From the NCBI RefSeq assembly GCF_030165005.1, contig NZ_JASNNW010000013.1, forward strand, positions 48,642 through 112,641: DNA of 64,000 nucleotides, written 5' to 3'. Origin of the DNA: Blastococcus capsensis (GTDB taxonomy: Bacteria > Actinomycetota > Actinomycetes > Mycobacteriales > Geodermatophilaceae). Made by a program: the position numbers and the translations under genes. Each line of letters opens with the position of its first letter. The stretch's first letter is position 1. The notes beneath the pieces were generated by a model. The model was given only the letters and a program-made list of their open reading frames with translations, did not search any database and was not told the DNA's origin. This document shows positions 43,772 to 54,409 of this stretch, piece after piece.

Positions 43772-46093
43772 ATGCGCACGAAGCGATCCGCTCCGGCCCC
43801 GGGCCCCGACGCCCGGCGACGGGGCGACGACGGCCGGCTCCGGGTCGTGCGCCTCCTGGGCGCCGTCTTCGGTGGCCTCTGGGCCTTGGCGCTGCTGGCC
43901 GACTCGCTGGGCTCCGCCGACGTCGGCACCCTGCTGGCCGAGGAGGGCAAGCTCGTCTTCCTCGCGGGTGTCGCGCTGATGTTCCTCGTGCGCGGCTGCG
44001 ACGCGACAGGGGACCGGAGCGCCTGGTGGCTGTTCGCGGCCGCCGTGGGCTGCTACTTCTCCGGCGCCGCCGCCTTCGAGGTGCACTACCGCCATCTCGC
44101 CGTCGTGCCACGGCCGTCGTGGACCGACGTCGGCTTCATGGGGTTCTACCCGCTGGCGTTCGTCGCGCTCGTGCTCATGCTGCGTACGCGGGTGCGGCGG
44201 CTGACCCTCAGCACCTGGCTGGACTGCGCCGTCACCGGCCTGACCGTGGCCGCCGTCGCCGGCGCGCTGGCGTTCGGGCCGCTGCTGCGGTCGGCCGAGG
44301 GCGGGCCGGCGCTGGTCCTCACCAGCATCGCGTACCCGATCGGGGACCTGCTGCTCCTCAGCCTGCTCGCCGGCGCGCTGGTGGTCATCGGCCGCCGGGC
44401 CGGTGCCTGCTGGTGGTGGCTCACCAGCGGCCTGTCCTTGTTCGTCCTGACCGACACCGTCTACGCCTTCCAGGTCGTCCGGGGCACGTACACGGTGGGC
44501 GGCCCGCTCGACTACGCCTGGGGGCTGGCCTTCGTCTGCCTCGGCCTGGCCGCCTGCCAGCGCGGCCGCATCGGCGAGAGCGAGCGGGGGAGCCAGAGCA
44601 AGGGCGCGCTCCTGCTGCCCGGCGCCTGCGCGCTCATCGCCGTGGCCCTGCTCTTCACCGGCTACCTGGCCGGCGGGGACCCGGTGGCCGGGGTACTGGC
44701 CCTCGGAGCAGTCCTGGCCGCCCTCGCCCGGACCGGCCTGACCTTCCGCGATGTGCGGGCCCTGGCCGACAGCCGTCGTCAGGCCCGCACCGACGAGCTG
44801 ACCGGCCTGCCCAACCGCCGCTCGGTCTTCGAGGCGCTCGACGCGGTGGACGTCCGGCTGCGCGACGGCGAGGAGCTCGCCGTCCTGGTCCTCGACCTGG
44901 ACCGCTTCAAGGAGATCAACGACTCTCTCGGGCATGCGGTCGGCGACGCGCTCCTCCGGGAGGTGGGCGCCCGGCTGCAGGCGGAGGTGCGCGCCGGTGA
45001 CCTGCTGGCCCGGCTGGGCGGGGACGAGTTCGTCGTGCTGGCCCCCGACCTGGACGCCGACGACGCCCTGGTGATGGCACAGCGCCTCCGTGCGCACCTG
45101 CAGCGGCCGTTCCGCCTGGACAGCATGGACCTGACCGTCGACGCCGCCGTCGGCCTGGCCGTGGCCCCCAGGGACGCCGGCAGCGCGATCGAGCTGCTGC
45201 AACTGGCCGACCTCGCGATGTACTCGGCGAAGACCGGCCGGCTGGGCGCCACCGCCTACGACGAGGCGCGGGACGGGCACGGCCGGCACCGCCTCGAGGA
45301 CGTCGCCGCATTGCGCCGTGCGCTCGAGCGTGGGGAGCTGGTCCTGCACTACCAGCCCAAGCTCGCCCTGCCGACGGGAGTGGTGGAGGGCGTGGAGGCG
45401 CTCGTCCGGTGGCAGCACCCGACGCGCGGCCTGCTCTACCCCGATGCCTTCATCGAGCTGGCCGAGACCGCGGGGCTCATGGCGCAGCTCACCACGCAGG
45501 TCGTCGACATGGCGCTCGCCCAGTGCCGTCAGTGGGCCGACCAGGGGCGTGCGCTCACGATGGCGGTCAACGTCAGCCCCTCCAACCTGGTCGACGAGCA
45601 CTTCCCTGACGACGTCGCACGCCAGCTGGCCGCGCACGGGCTCCCGGCCGGGAGCCTGGTCCTCGAGGTCACCGAGAGCCTGCTCATGGAGGACCGTGAG
45701 CGCGCCGTCCGGGTGCTCGCCCGGCTGCGGGAGGACGGCGTCGGGGTGGCGATCGACGACTACGGCACAGGGCACTCGAGCCTCGCCTACCTCGCTGCCC
45801 TGCCGGTGACGGAGCTGAAGCTGGACCGCACGTTCATCTCCGCCATGACGGGCAGCGCGCGGGCGGCGTCGATCGTCACCTCCACGCTGCAGCTGGCGCA
45901 CGCCCTGGACCTGGTCCTGGTGGCCGAGGGAGCGGAGGACGCGGCCACCGTGGCGGCGCTGGTCGAACTCGGCTGCGACGTCGTCCAGGGGTACCACCTG
46001 AGCCGGCCCCTGCCGCCGGAGCAGCTGTGGGTGTGGTTGCACGAGCGGGCGCAGCTGCCGGTCGGCCGGCCGCCGGCTACCAGCCCGGTGTGA
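43772..46093 (+). CDS. Membrane GGDEF-EAL cyclic-di-GMP protein
   Basis: 773 aa. About eight to nine N-terminal transmembrane helices (residues ~25-310) with no other sensor domain. GGDEF: TDELTGLPNRRSVFEALDAV and EVRAGDLLARLGGDEFVVLA, in which RAGD at the correct distance is an intact inhibitory RxxD site. EAL: VEGVEALVRWQHP, MAVNVSPSNLVD, LEVTESLLM, AIDDYGTGHSSL, ELKLDRTFI and VAEGAED, so the metal and substrate residues look complete. Paired head-to-head with another GGDEF-EAL gene; a role in motility control is suggested by the promoter elements. Confidence 0.94.
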   Translation: MRTKRSAPAPGPDARRRGDDGRLRVVRLLGAVFGGLWALALLADSLGSADVGTLLAEEGKLVFLAGVALMFLVRGCDATGDRSAWWLFAAAVGCYFSGAAAFEVHYRHLAVVPRPSWTDVGFMGFYPLAFVALVLMLRTRVRRLTLSTWLDCAVTGLTVAAVAGALAFGPLLRSAEGGPALVLTSIAYPIGDLLLLSLLAGALVVIGRRAGACWWWLTSGLSLFVLTDTVYAFQVVRGTYTVGGPLDYAWGLAFVCLGLAACQRGRIGESERGSQSKGALLLPGACALIAVALLFTGYLAGGDPVAGVLALGAVLAALARTGLTFRDVRALADSRRQARTDELTGLPNRRSVFEALDAVDVRLRDGEELAVLVLDLDRFKEINDSLGHAVGDALLREVGARLQAEVRAGDLLARLGGDEFVVLAPDLDADDALVMAQRLRAHLQRPFRLDSMDLTVDAAVGLAVAPRDAGSAIELLQLADLAMYSAKTGRLGATAYDEARDGHGRHRLEDVAALRRALERGELVLHYQPKLALPTGVVEGVEALVRWQHPTRGLLYPDAFIELAETAGLMAQLTTQVVDMALAQCRQWADQGRALTMAVNVSPSNLVDEHFPDDVARQLAAHGLPAGSLVLEVTESLLMEDRERAVRVLARLREDGVGVAIDDYGTGHSSLAYLAALPVTELKLDRTFISAMTGSARAASIVTSTLQLAHALDLVLVAEGAEDAATVAALVELGCDVVQGYHLSRPLPPEQLWVWLHERAQLPVGRPPATSPV

Positions 46094-46187
46094 GCCATCG
46101 TCCGACCAGGCCCCGTACTCCTCGTCGGTCATCGGCCGGGTGGGCAGCACGGGCGCAGCGGGACAGCCCGGGAGCGGCCCCGTGAAC

Positions 46188-46226
46188 GCGACGGGCGGGC
46201 ATCCGGAGTGGATGCCCGCCCGTCGC
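46188..46226. terminator. Perfect 17-bp hairpin between GGDEF-EAL and sdhB
   Basis: GCGACGGGCGGGCATCC and its exact complement flank a GGAGT loop. It serves the convergent ends of the plus-strand GGDEF-EAL gene and the minus-strand sdhCAB operon. Confidence 0.8.
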
Positions 46227-46258
46227 GGTCGGCCCCGTCCTCGTGACGGGGCCCCTGA

Positions 46259-47073
46259 TCAGCTCTTCGGCCGTGCGCCGGCGCGCAGGGCGCCGAGCAG
46301 GTCGTGGTTGAGCCGGGAGATGGTCTCCATCGAGATGCCCTTCGGGCAGGAGGCCGAGCACTCGCCGATGTTGGTGCAGCCGCCGAAGCCCTCGTAGTCC
46401 TGCTGGGCGACCATGTTGACCACCCGGTCGTCGCGCTCGGGCTGCCCCTGGGGCACGAGCCCGAGGTGGGTCACCTTCGCCGCGGTGAACAGCATCGACG
46501 AGGCGTTCGGGCAGGCGGCCACGCAGGCGCCGCAGCCGATGCAGGTCGCGGCGTCGAACGCGGCGTCCGAGTCCTTCTTCGGCACCGGCGTCGCGTGGGC
46601 CTCCGGCGCCGTCCCGGTCGGGACGCTGATGTAGCCGCCGGCCTGGATGATCCGGTCGAACGCCCGCCGGTCGACGGCGAGGTCCTTGATCACCGGGAAG
46701 GCGGTCGCCCGCCACGGCTCGACGTCGATCGTGTCGCCGTCGGCGAACGACCGCATGTGCAGCTGGCAGGTGGTGGTCTGCTGCGGACCGTGCGCCTGAC
46801 CGTTGATCATGACGCCGCACATGCCGCAGATGCCCTCGCGGCAGTCGTGGTCGAAGGCCACCGGGTCGTCGCCCTGCAGGATCAGCTGCTCGTTGAGCAC
46901 GTCGAGCATCTCGAGGAAGGACATGTCGGGGGAGATGTCGGTGACCTTGTAGGTCACCATCTTGCCCTTGACCGAGGGGCCCTGCTGCCGCCAGATGCGC
47001 AGGGTCAGGTTCATCCCGCGCTTCTCGGCCCCGGGGGTGCCGACGCTGGACCGCATGGCGCCGTCTGTGGCTG

Positions 47074-47077
<4 letters not shown>
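46259..47077 (-). CDS. sdhB: Succinate dehydrogenase iron-sulfur subunit
   Basis: 272 aa from GTG 47077, which overlaps the sdhA stop (GTGA). Three cluster-binding regions: [2Fe-2S] [16 protein letters not shown] with a distal Cys, [4Fe-4S] [12 protein letters not shown], and [3Fe-4S] [12 protein letters not shown]. It transfers electrons from SdhA to the quinone site. Downstream is a strong hairpin. Confidence 0.95.
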
Positions 47078-49020
<1,943 letters not shown>

Positions 49021-49032
49021 CGGTGGAGCTCC

Positions 49033-49734
49033 TTAGTCGATGAGCCCGAAGAGGACGGAGAAGGGCACGAGCAGGAAGCCGAGGGTGAGGAGCGTGGCGA
49101 ACCCGATGGCGAAGAGGCTGACGGTCTTCTCGCGGCGGCGGTTGCTCTGGCCGAGGGTCTGCGTGGCGCTCCAGATGCCGTGCCGCAGGTGCATGCCGAG
49201 CAGGATCACCGAGATCGCGTAGAAGATCGTGACGAACGGGTTCTGGAAGCTGGCCACCAGCCGGTCGTACGGCGTGCTGTCGAAGCCCTCGGCGTTCACC
49301 GTGCCGGTGGTGAGGTCGAGGATGTGGTAGATGATGAAGGCGGCGATGATCACGCCGCCCCAGCGCATGGTGCGCGAGGCGTAGCTCTGCGCCACCGCCT
49401 TCTTGGTGACGTACCCCTGGGGGCGGGCGCGCTTGGCCTGGCGCCACAGCGAGACGGCGGCCCAGAAGTGGGCCACGACCGCGGCCAGCAGCACGAGCCG
49501 GATGATCCAGAGGGTGGTCTGCCCGGGCACTGCCGGGTTGCCGACCGTGCGGATCCACCCGGAGTAGGAGTTGAAGGCCTCCGCGCCGGAGAAGGCCTTC
49601 AGGTTCCCGACCACGTGCGCGATCAGGTACAGCACCATGATGATGCCGCTGACCGCCATGACGGCCTTCTTGAAGACCGAGTTCGTCTTCGCAACCTTCG
49701 GGGTCCTGCGCTGCGCGTGCTCCACCGTCACCAC
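49033..49734 (-). CDS. sdhC: Succinate dehydrogenase cytochrome b subunit (single-subunit anchor)
   Basis: 233 aa. Five hydrophobic helices (VMAVSGIIMVLYLIAHVVGN; WIIRLVLLAAVVAHFWAAVS; WGGVIIAAFIIYHILDLTTG; VTIFYAISVILLGMHLRHGI; LFAIGFATLLTLGFLLVPFS). Histidines in helices I, II, III and IV (HVVGN, HFWAA, YHILD, MHLRHG) can ligate two hemes, matching type B SDH. This class can couple to membrane potential. First gene of sdhCAB. Confidence 0.93.
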   Translation of the reverse strand: MVTVEHAQRRTPKVAKTNSVFKKAVMAVSGIIMVLYLIAHVVGNLKAFSGAEAFNSYSGWIRTVGNPAVPGQTTLWIIRLVLLAAVVAHFWAAVSLWRQAKRARPQGYVTKKAVAQSYASRTMRWGGVIIAAFIIYHILDLTTGTVNAEGFDSTPYDRLVASFQNPFVTIFYAISVILLGMHLRHGIWSATQTLGQSNRRREKTVSLFAIGFATLLTLGFLLVPFSVLFGLID

Positions 49735-49781
49735 AAGTCCTCACGCTAGGACTACACGGCGCTTGCCACCAAGCCAACACA

Positions 49782-49794
49782 AGGTGAAACACCT
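49782..49794. promoter_or_regulatory. Operator-like palindrome upstream of sdhC
   Basis: AGGTG-AAA-CACCT, 13 bp, in the 178-base region between the divergent sdhC and sulfite-oxidase-like genes. Could bind a dimeric regulator controlling sdhCAB or the divergent pair; no regulator gene is adjacent. Confidence 0.3.
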
Positions 49795-49912
49795 CATGTA
49801 AGGGGACCCTCACCGCAGGTCAGCGGGGTGTCCGAGGGCATTCGTGCAGGTCGGTGACGAGTGATCGCGAGGTCACGATTGAGCAGCGGGAGGTCGGGGG
49901 ACTGGAGCACCT

Positions 49913-50521
49913 GTGCCCACCCCCACCCGTGGATTCCTCGGTCGCCGTCGCGCACGCGACCCGCGGCTGCCCCCCGGCCAGTACGACGTCGGCGGCGACT
50001 GGCCGGTGCTGACCGCCGAGCCCGCCCCCCGCATCGCCCCGGAGACCTGGAGCATCACCGTCGACGGGAGGGTCGAGTTGCCCACGACGTGGTCGTGGGA
50101 CGAGGTCCACCGGCTGCCGCCCTCGGAGTACCGCGGCGACATCCACTGCGTCACCACGTGGTCGAAGTTCGACACCCGGTTCTCCGGCATCAGCGTCGAC
50201 ACGCTCCTCGAGGCGGCCCGGCCGACCGCCGAGGCGCGGTTCGTCATGGCGACGTCGACGACGGGCTACACGACGAACCTGCCGCTGGCCGACGTCACCG
50301 GGGGGAAGGCGTGGCTGGTCTGGGACTTCGACGGCCGCCCGCTGACCCCGGAGCACGGCGGGCCCGTGCGGCTGCTCGTGCCACACCTCTACTTCTGGAA
50401 GAGCGCCAAGTGGGTCAGCAAGCTGTCGCTGCTGGCCCGCGACCAGCCCGGCTTCTGGGAGCAGAACGGCTACCACGACCGCGGGGACCCGTGGCGGCAG
50501 CAGCGGTACCAGGGTGACTGA
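49913..50521 (+). CDS. Sulfite oxidase-like molybdopterin-dependent protein
   Basis: 202 aa from GTG 49913. Short stand-alone molybdopterin domain: QYDVGGDWPVLTAEPAPRIA, IHCVTTWSKFDTRFSGISVD (the Cys is the expected molybdenum ligand), LPHLYFWKSAKWVSKLSLLA-type ending, and GFWEQNGYHDRGDPWRQQRY. It has no heme, dimerisation domain or Tat signal, as in the cytosolic actinobacterial type paired with a reductase. Four-base overlap with the FAD/NAD oxidoreductase that follows. Confidence 0.88.
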   Translation: MPTPTRGFLGRRRARDPRLPPGQYDVGGDWPVLTAEPAPRIAPETWSITVDGRVELPTTWSWDEVHRLPPSEYRGDIHCVTTWSKFDTRFSGISVDTLLEAARPTAEARFVMATSTTGYTTNLPLADVTGGKAWLVWDFDGRPLTPEHGGPVRLLVPHLYFWKSAKWVSKLSLLARDQPGFWEQNGYHDRGDPWRQQRYQGD

Positions 50522-51410
50522 AGAAGGGCCTCCGGAAGGACCTCGCTGCCCCCCACCGGGGAAGGACCCTCCTGCCCCCCACCGTTCGCAGGCTCACGGC
50601 GGGGTCCTGCACGAGGGCCGGCGGCGGGACCCTGCACCGAGGCCGACAGACCCCTCGCAGGCTCGGGGCGAGCCCTGGGACGAGGCCGTACTGGGTGCTG
50701 GGGTCGCCGGCGCGCCGAGCGGCGGATGGCACACCGCCACCGTCGCGGGGGTGCGCCGCCCGGTGCCGCGTTCGGTCCAATTGCGCCTCGACGTCGAGGA
50801 CCGGGTGGACCACCTGCCCGGACAGCACTACGTGGTGCGGCTGACCGCTCCCGACGGGTACACCGCGCAGCGGTCGTACTCGATCGCCTCGGCGCCCGGG
50901 GACCCGCTGCTGGAGCTGTTCGTCGAACGGCTCGACGACGGCGAGGTGTCCACTCACCTCGCCGACGTCGTCGAGCCCGGTGACGTGCTCGAGGTCCGCG
51001 GACCGATCGGGGGCTGGTTCGTGTGGGACGGCACGACCCCGTCGCTGCTCGTCGCCGGCGGCAGCGGGGTCGTCCCCTTCGTGTCGATGCTGCGCACCGC
51101 GCGTGACCTCGGGCGGACCGACCTGCTGCGCATCGCGGTCTCCGTCCGCACGCTGGAGCTGCTGCCCTACGCCGAGGAGCTGCGCGACGCCGGCGCGCTG
51201 ATCGCCAGCACCCGGGAGCCGAGCGGCATCCGCCCCGCCGGCCGGCTCACCGCGGAGGACCTCGTGCCGCTGTGGGAGCCGGGTCAGACCGTCTTCGTGT
51301 GCGGGTCGGCGGCGTTCGCCGGCGCGGCCACCGGGCTGCTCGAGACGCTGGGCACCCCGGCGGCGGCCATCCGCGTGGAGCAGTTCGGCCCCAGCGGTGG
51401 ACCGGCCTGA
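50514..51410 (+). CDS. FAD/NAD(P)-binding oxidoreductase, partner of the molybdopterin protein
   Basis: 298 aa if started at the overlapping GTG 50514. The FNR-type core begins near residue 70: VDHLPGQHYVVRLTAPDGYT, RSYSIASAPG (FAD), VRGPIGGWFVWDG, LLVAGGSGVVPFVSMLRTAR (NAD) and VFVCGSAAFAGAATGLLE. It lacks a 2Fe-2S domain. Residues 1-60 are encoded by repeat-like DNA related to the dispersed GGACC repeats and are Pro/Gly/Arg-rich, so the real start may lie downstream or the repeat has been absorbed into the gene. Probably supplies or removes electrons for the upstream protein. Confidence 0.85.
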   Translation: MTEEGPPEGPRCPPPGKDPPAPHRSQAHGGVLHEGRRRDPAPRPTDPSQARGEPWDEAVLGAGVAGAPSGGWHTATVAGVRRPVPRSVQLRLDVEDRVDHLPGQHYVVRLTAPDGYTAQRSYSIASAPGDPLLELFVERLDDGEVSTHLADVVEPGDVLEVRGPIGGWFVWDGTTPSLLVAGGSGVVPFVSMLRTARDLGRTDLLRIAVSVRTLELLPYAEELRDAGALIASTREPSGIRPAGRLTAEDLVPLWEPGQTVFVCGSAAFAGAATGLLETLGTPAAAIRVEQFGPSGGPA

Positions 51411-51560
51411 CCTGCGGCAGGGGTGGCGTCGGAACGACGGTGATGACCGCCGGGTTCGGGGCGCTGCAGCGGATGCCGTTCCCGAAGTGAGCGCACCACC
51501 CGGCTGTTGGCCTGCTGCTGTCTCGCGTGCGCGGAGGCGGCCACCGGCCGACAGTCGTGG

Positions 51561-51888
51561 TCATGAACCGTCGCGGGCCTCGCCGAACACCCGCCGCGCT
51601 TCGGCGAGCACCGCCGGGCCGAGCACCGGCGCCCACTGCTCGGTGAGTCGCCGGAAGTAGCCGCCGTGCTGGTCGAGGAAACCCGGGCGTGCTCGGCGAC
51701 GTCGAGCTCGTTGACCAGGCTCGGACGGCGTGCGCGCGGCCGGCGAGCTGGACGCCGGCGGTGGCGCCCAGCCGGGCCAACAGGTGCTGCACCCGCTCCA
51801 GGTGGCCGCCGAGCGTGCCCCCGGGGTGCCCGATCGCTTCCGCTCCGCGCTCGCGGAGCAGTGCGGCGAGCCGGTCGGTCGGATCCAC
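51561..51888 (-). pseudogene. DUF6817-like pseudogene
   Basis: Minus strand, three frames: VDPTDRLAALLRERGAEAIG to VQLAGRAHAVRA; then SLVNELDVAEHARV; then FLDQHGGYFRRLTEQWAPVL to stop. The pieces match the order of a DUF6817-type protein, but the middle (~60 residues between the His of 'LAGxxHA' and 'NELDV') is missing. The likely original start is GTG 51888. Non-functional as read. Confidence 0.65.
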
Positions 51889-52035
51889 GGCCGGAACCGT
51901 AGCCAGCACCTCGGCCGCGGCGCCATGACGACGCCACCTGCGCGGGACGGTGTGCGGAGGACGCCCATGGGTAGAGCGTCCGCTACGTATCCGCCGCGCC
52001 GTGGGCTCCGGCGTCCCGCCATCCGAGGAGAGACC

Positions 52036-52857
52036 GTGGCCGTCGACCACACGCGTGAGGAGCTGGGCGAGTCCAGCGCGCCGGTCGAGGACGAGGTCTC
52101 CGAGGCCTTCGACCGGATCCTCAGCGAGGGTGCCCAACGGCTGCACCGCACCTGGCGAGAAGTGCTCGCCACCGGGCTGGCCGGTGGCTTCGAGGTGGCG
52201 ACCGGACTGCTCGCCCTGCTGGCCGTCTACGCGGCGACGGGGAGCCACCTGCTGGCCGGTCTGGCCTTCAGCGTGGGCTTCGTCGCGCTGGTCCTCGGTC
52301 GCAGCGAGCTGTTCACCGAGGGCTTCCTCGTGCCGGTGACGGCCGTGGTCGCCGGGCGGGCCAGCATCCGGCAGCTCGGCAAACTGTGGGCCGGCACGCT
52401 GGTGGCCAACCTCGTCGGGGGATGGCTGGTCACCTGGTTGATCGTCCGTGCACTGCCCGACCTGCGGGACACGGCCACCGAGATGGCCGCGCACTTCGTC
52501 CTCTCCCCGCTGAACCTGCAGTCGATCTCACTCGCCGTGCTCGCGGGCATGGCGATGACCCTCATGACGCGGATGCAGCACGGCAGCAGCTCCGACATGG
52601 TGAAGGTGATCGCGGCCGTCATCGGCGGCTTCCTGATCGGTGGCCTGCAGCTGTTCCACTCGATCGTCGAGTCCCTCATGGCCTTCGCGGCCCTGCACGC
52701 CGGAGCCCCGTTCGGCTACGCCGACTGGCTGGCGTGGTTCTGGTACACCGCGTTGTTCAACGTGCTGGGCGGGCTGGTCGTGGTCACGACGACCCGGTTG
52801 GTGCGCAGCAAGGAGCTGGTCGAGCGCGAGCGCTCGGCCGTCCGCCGGGGCGAGTAG
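52036..52857 (+). CDS. Formate/nitrite transporter (FNT) family channel
   Basis: 273 aa from GTG 52036 with GAGGAG five bases upstream. Six hydrophobic segments (VATGLLALLAVYAATGSHLL; AFSVGFVALVLGRSELFTEG; LVANLVGGWLVTWLIVRALP; SISLAVLAGMAMTLMTRMQH; VIAAVIGGFLIGGLQLFHSI; WLAWFWYTALFNVLGGLVVV). GRSELFTEGFLVPV is the FNT re-entrant region. The helical N-terminus is cytoplasmic. Carries small anions such as formate or nitrite; the specific one is not evident. Confidence 0.92.
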   Translation: MAVDHTREELGESSAPVEDEVSEAFDRILSEGAQRLHRTWREVLATGLAGGFEVATGLLALLAVYAATGSHLLAGLAFSVGFVALVLGRSELFTEGFLVPVTAVVAGRASIRQLGKLWAGTLVANLVGGWLVTWLIVRALPDLRDTATEMAAHFVLSPLNLQSISLAVLAGMAMTLMTRMQHGSSSDMVKVIAAVIGGFLIGGLQLFHSIVESLMAFAALHAGAPFGYADWLAWFWYTALFNVLGGLVVVTTTRLVRSKELVERERSAVRRGE

Positions 52858-52859
52858 GT

Positions 52860-53405
52860 CTACCCGCGAGCCGCCCGGCGGATCACGGCCGCGTACCGGG
52901 CGGTCGCCAGCCGCTGCGCCACCAGGCTGAGCGGTCCGGCCAGCCGGGCGGCGGGGGAGGCCAGGCGGAAGAAGACCCGGATCTCGTAGGCGACGTCGCC
53001 GTCCGGGGTCAGCCGGACGGTGAACCGTTCCTCGCCGCTCTCGGGGTGGCCGGGCAGCGTGCCGTAGGCGAATCCGCGTTCGTCGCCGTCGGTGGCGGCC
53101 CACACCACCCGGCACGGGATGTCGTACCCCAGCCGCGGCGCCCCCGCGGTCAGGAGCACGACGGTGCCGGGCGTGCTCGCCGGGCCGTCGGCGCGCACGC
53201 GCAGCCCGACCCCGCGCTGCGCCCGCCAGTCGAACACCGCGGCCGTGGCGCGCTCGAACGCCGCCCGCCCCGAGCCGACGATCGTCCGGTGCTCGGCGTG
53301 GTGGTACCCCGCCGGCAGGACGGCGTCGCCGGTGGCTCCCACCTCGGCGTAGGTGAACGGCGCGTCGGCGAGGACGGCGGGGTCGGTTGCGCGCAGGAGG
53401 CCCAC
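52860..53405 (-). CDS. DUF1990-family protein
   Basis: 181 aa from GTG 53405. PFTYAEVGATGDAVLPAGYH, RGVGLRVRADGPASTPGTVV, IPCRVVWAATDGDERGFAYG and TLPGHPESGEERFTVRLTPD are the DUF1990 blocks; it ends SLVAQRLATARYAAVIRRAA. Soluble SRPBCC-like fold, function unknown. Start uncertain because the frame continues upstream into the broken GGDEF-EAL gene. Confidence 0.85.
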   Translation of the reverse strand: MGLLRATDPAVLADAPFTYAEVGATGDAVLPAGYHHAEHRTIVGSGRAAFERATAAVFDWRAQRGVGLRVRADGPASTPGTVVLLTAGAPRLGYDIPCRVVWAATDGDERGFAYGTLPGHPESGEERFTVRLTPDGDVAYEIRVFFRLASPAARLAGPLSLVAQRLATARYAAVIRRAARG

Positions 53406-53446
53406 GTCGTGCAGTCTCCCGGTCGCGGCGCCGTCGTGCCGGGTGG

Positions 53447-54365
53447 TCAGGCCGGGTGTGAGAGCGCCGGCCGGTTCTCGAGCTCGGCCACGGATGCCGC
53501 GACGGCGGCCTGCGGGAGCGGCCGGGCGAGCCAGTAGCCCTGGGCGATGTCGCACCCCAGCCGGCCGAGTTCCTCCAGGTCGCGCGGGTCTCCACCCCCT
53601 CGGCCACCACGCGCAGGCCCAGGCTGTGGGCGAGATCGATCGTCGACCGCACGATCGTCCGGTCGCTGGGGTCCAGCTCCATCGTCTGCACGAAGGAACG
53701 GTCGATCTTCAGCGTGCTCACCGGCAGGCGGGTCAGGTAGGCCAGGGACGCGTGGCCCGTGCCGTAGTCGTCCACGGACAGCTCCAACCCCAGCGAGCGG
53801 AGCTCCTGGAGCACCTCGAGCGCGCGGCCGGGGTCCTTCATGGCCGCGCTCTCGGTGATCTCAAGCTCCAGGCACGAGGCGGGCAGGCCGTGCTCGTGGA
53901 GCAGCCCGGCGACCTGGGCGGCGAGGCAGGTGTCCAGCACCGGACCTGCGGCTGGTAGTGCACCACGAGCTCGCCGTCGCGGATGGCCCGGCGCAGGTCA
54001 CCGGAGAGGCTCAACCGGGCCGCCGCGCCTGCATCCATGGACGGTGCGTAGACCGCGAGCCCCAGGTGGTCGGCCTTGGCCGCGTACATGGCGACGTCGG
54101 CGTGCCGCAGCAGGTCCGTGGCGCTGCCGCCGTGGACGGCGACCCCGCAGCTGCCGTCGACCTCCAGGGTCACCCCCTCGACCTGACAGGGCCGGCGGAC
54201 GGCGGCGAGGGCCCGGCGGGCAACCTGCGCGACCTCCTCTTCGGTGCAGTCGCGCAGCAGGATGACGAACTCGTCACCGCCCAGCCGGGCCAGCACGGTT
54301 CCCTCGCGCAGTTCCTCCGTCAGCCCCCGCGCGTCCCCCGGTCGGGGCACGGCGACCCGGACCAC
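53447..54365 (-). pseudogene. Truncated GGDEF-EAL pseudogene
   Basis: Minus strand. It begins inside a GGDEF domain (LREGTVLARLGGDEFVILLR), so the N-terminus and half the GGDEF are missing. It runs to ELVVHYQPQV, then jumps frame directly to LDTCLAAQVAGLLHEHGLPA, skipping ~90 residues including EALVRW. It continues through SVDDYGTGHASL and TLKIDRSF to VVAEGVET, then shifts again (near 53583) to RDLEELGRLGCDIAQGYWLA and a stop at 53447. It cannot make an active enzyme. Confidence 0.82.
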
Positions 54366-54409
54366 GGCGCGGCGGCCGGGGTGCCGACGGCGGTAGGTTG
54401 ACCGGCACT

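Noticed and set aside
40979..46150. A 1723-residue minus-strand frame spanning both GGDEF-EAL genes
   Set aside because: Only its last 851 residues are a real protein; the rest is the antisense of the plus-strand GGDEF-EAL gene, with Gln/Gly/Val/Arg composition typical of shadow frames.
51411..51560. Minus-strand frame with FGNGIRCSAPNPAVITVVPT as a gene
   Set aside because: Short, without start, and not connected to a recognisable family; probably intergenic.
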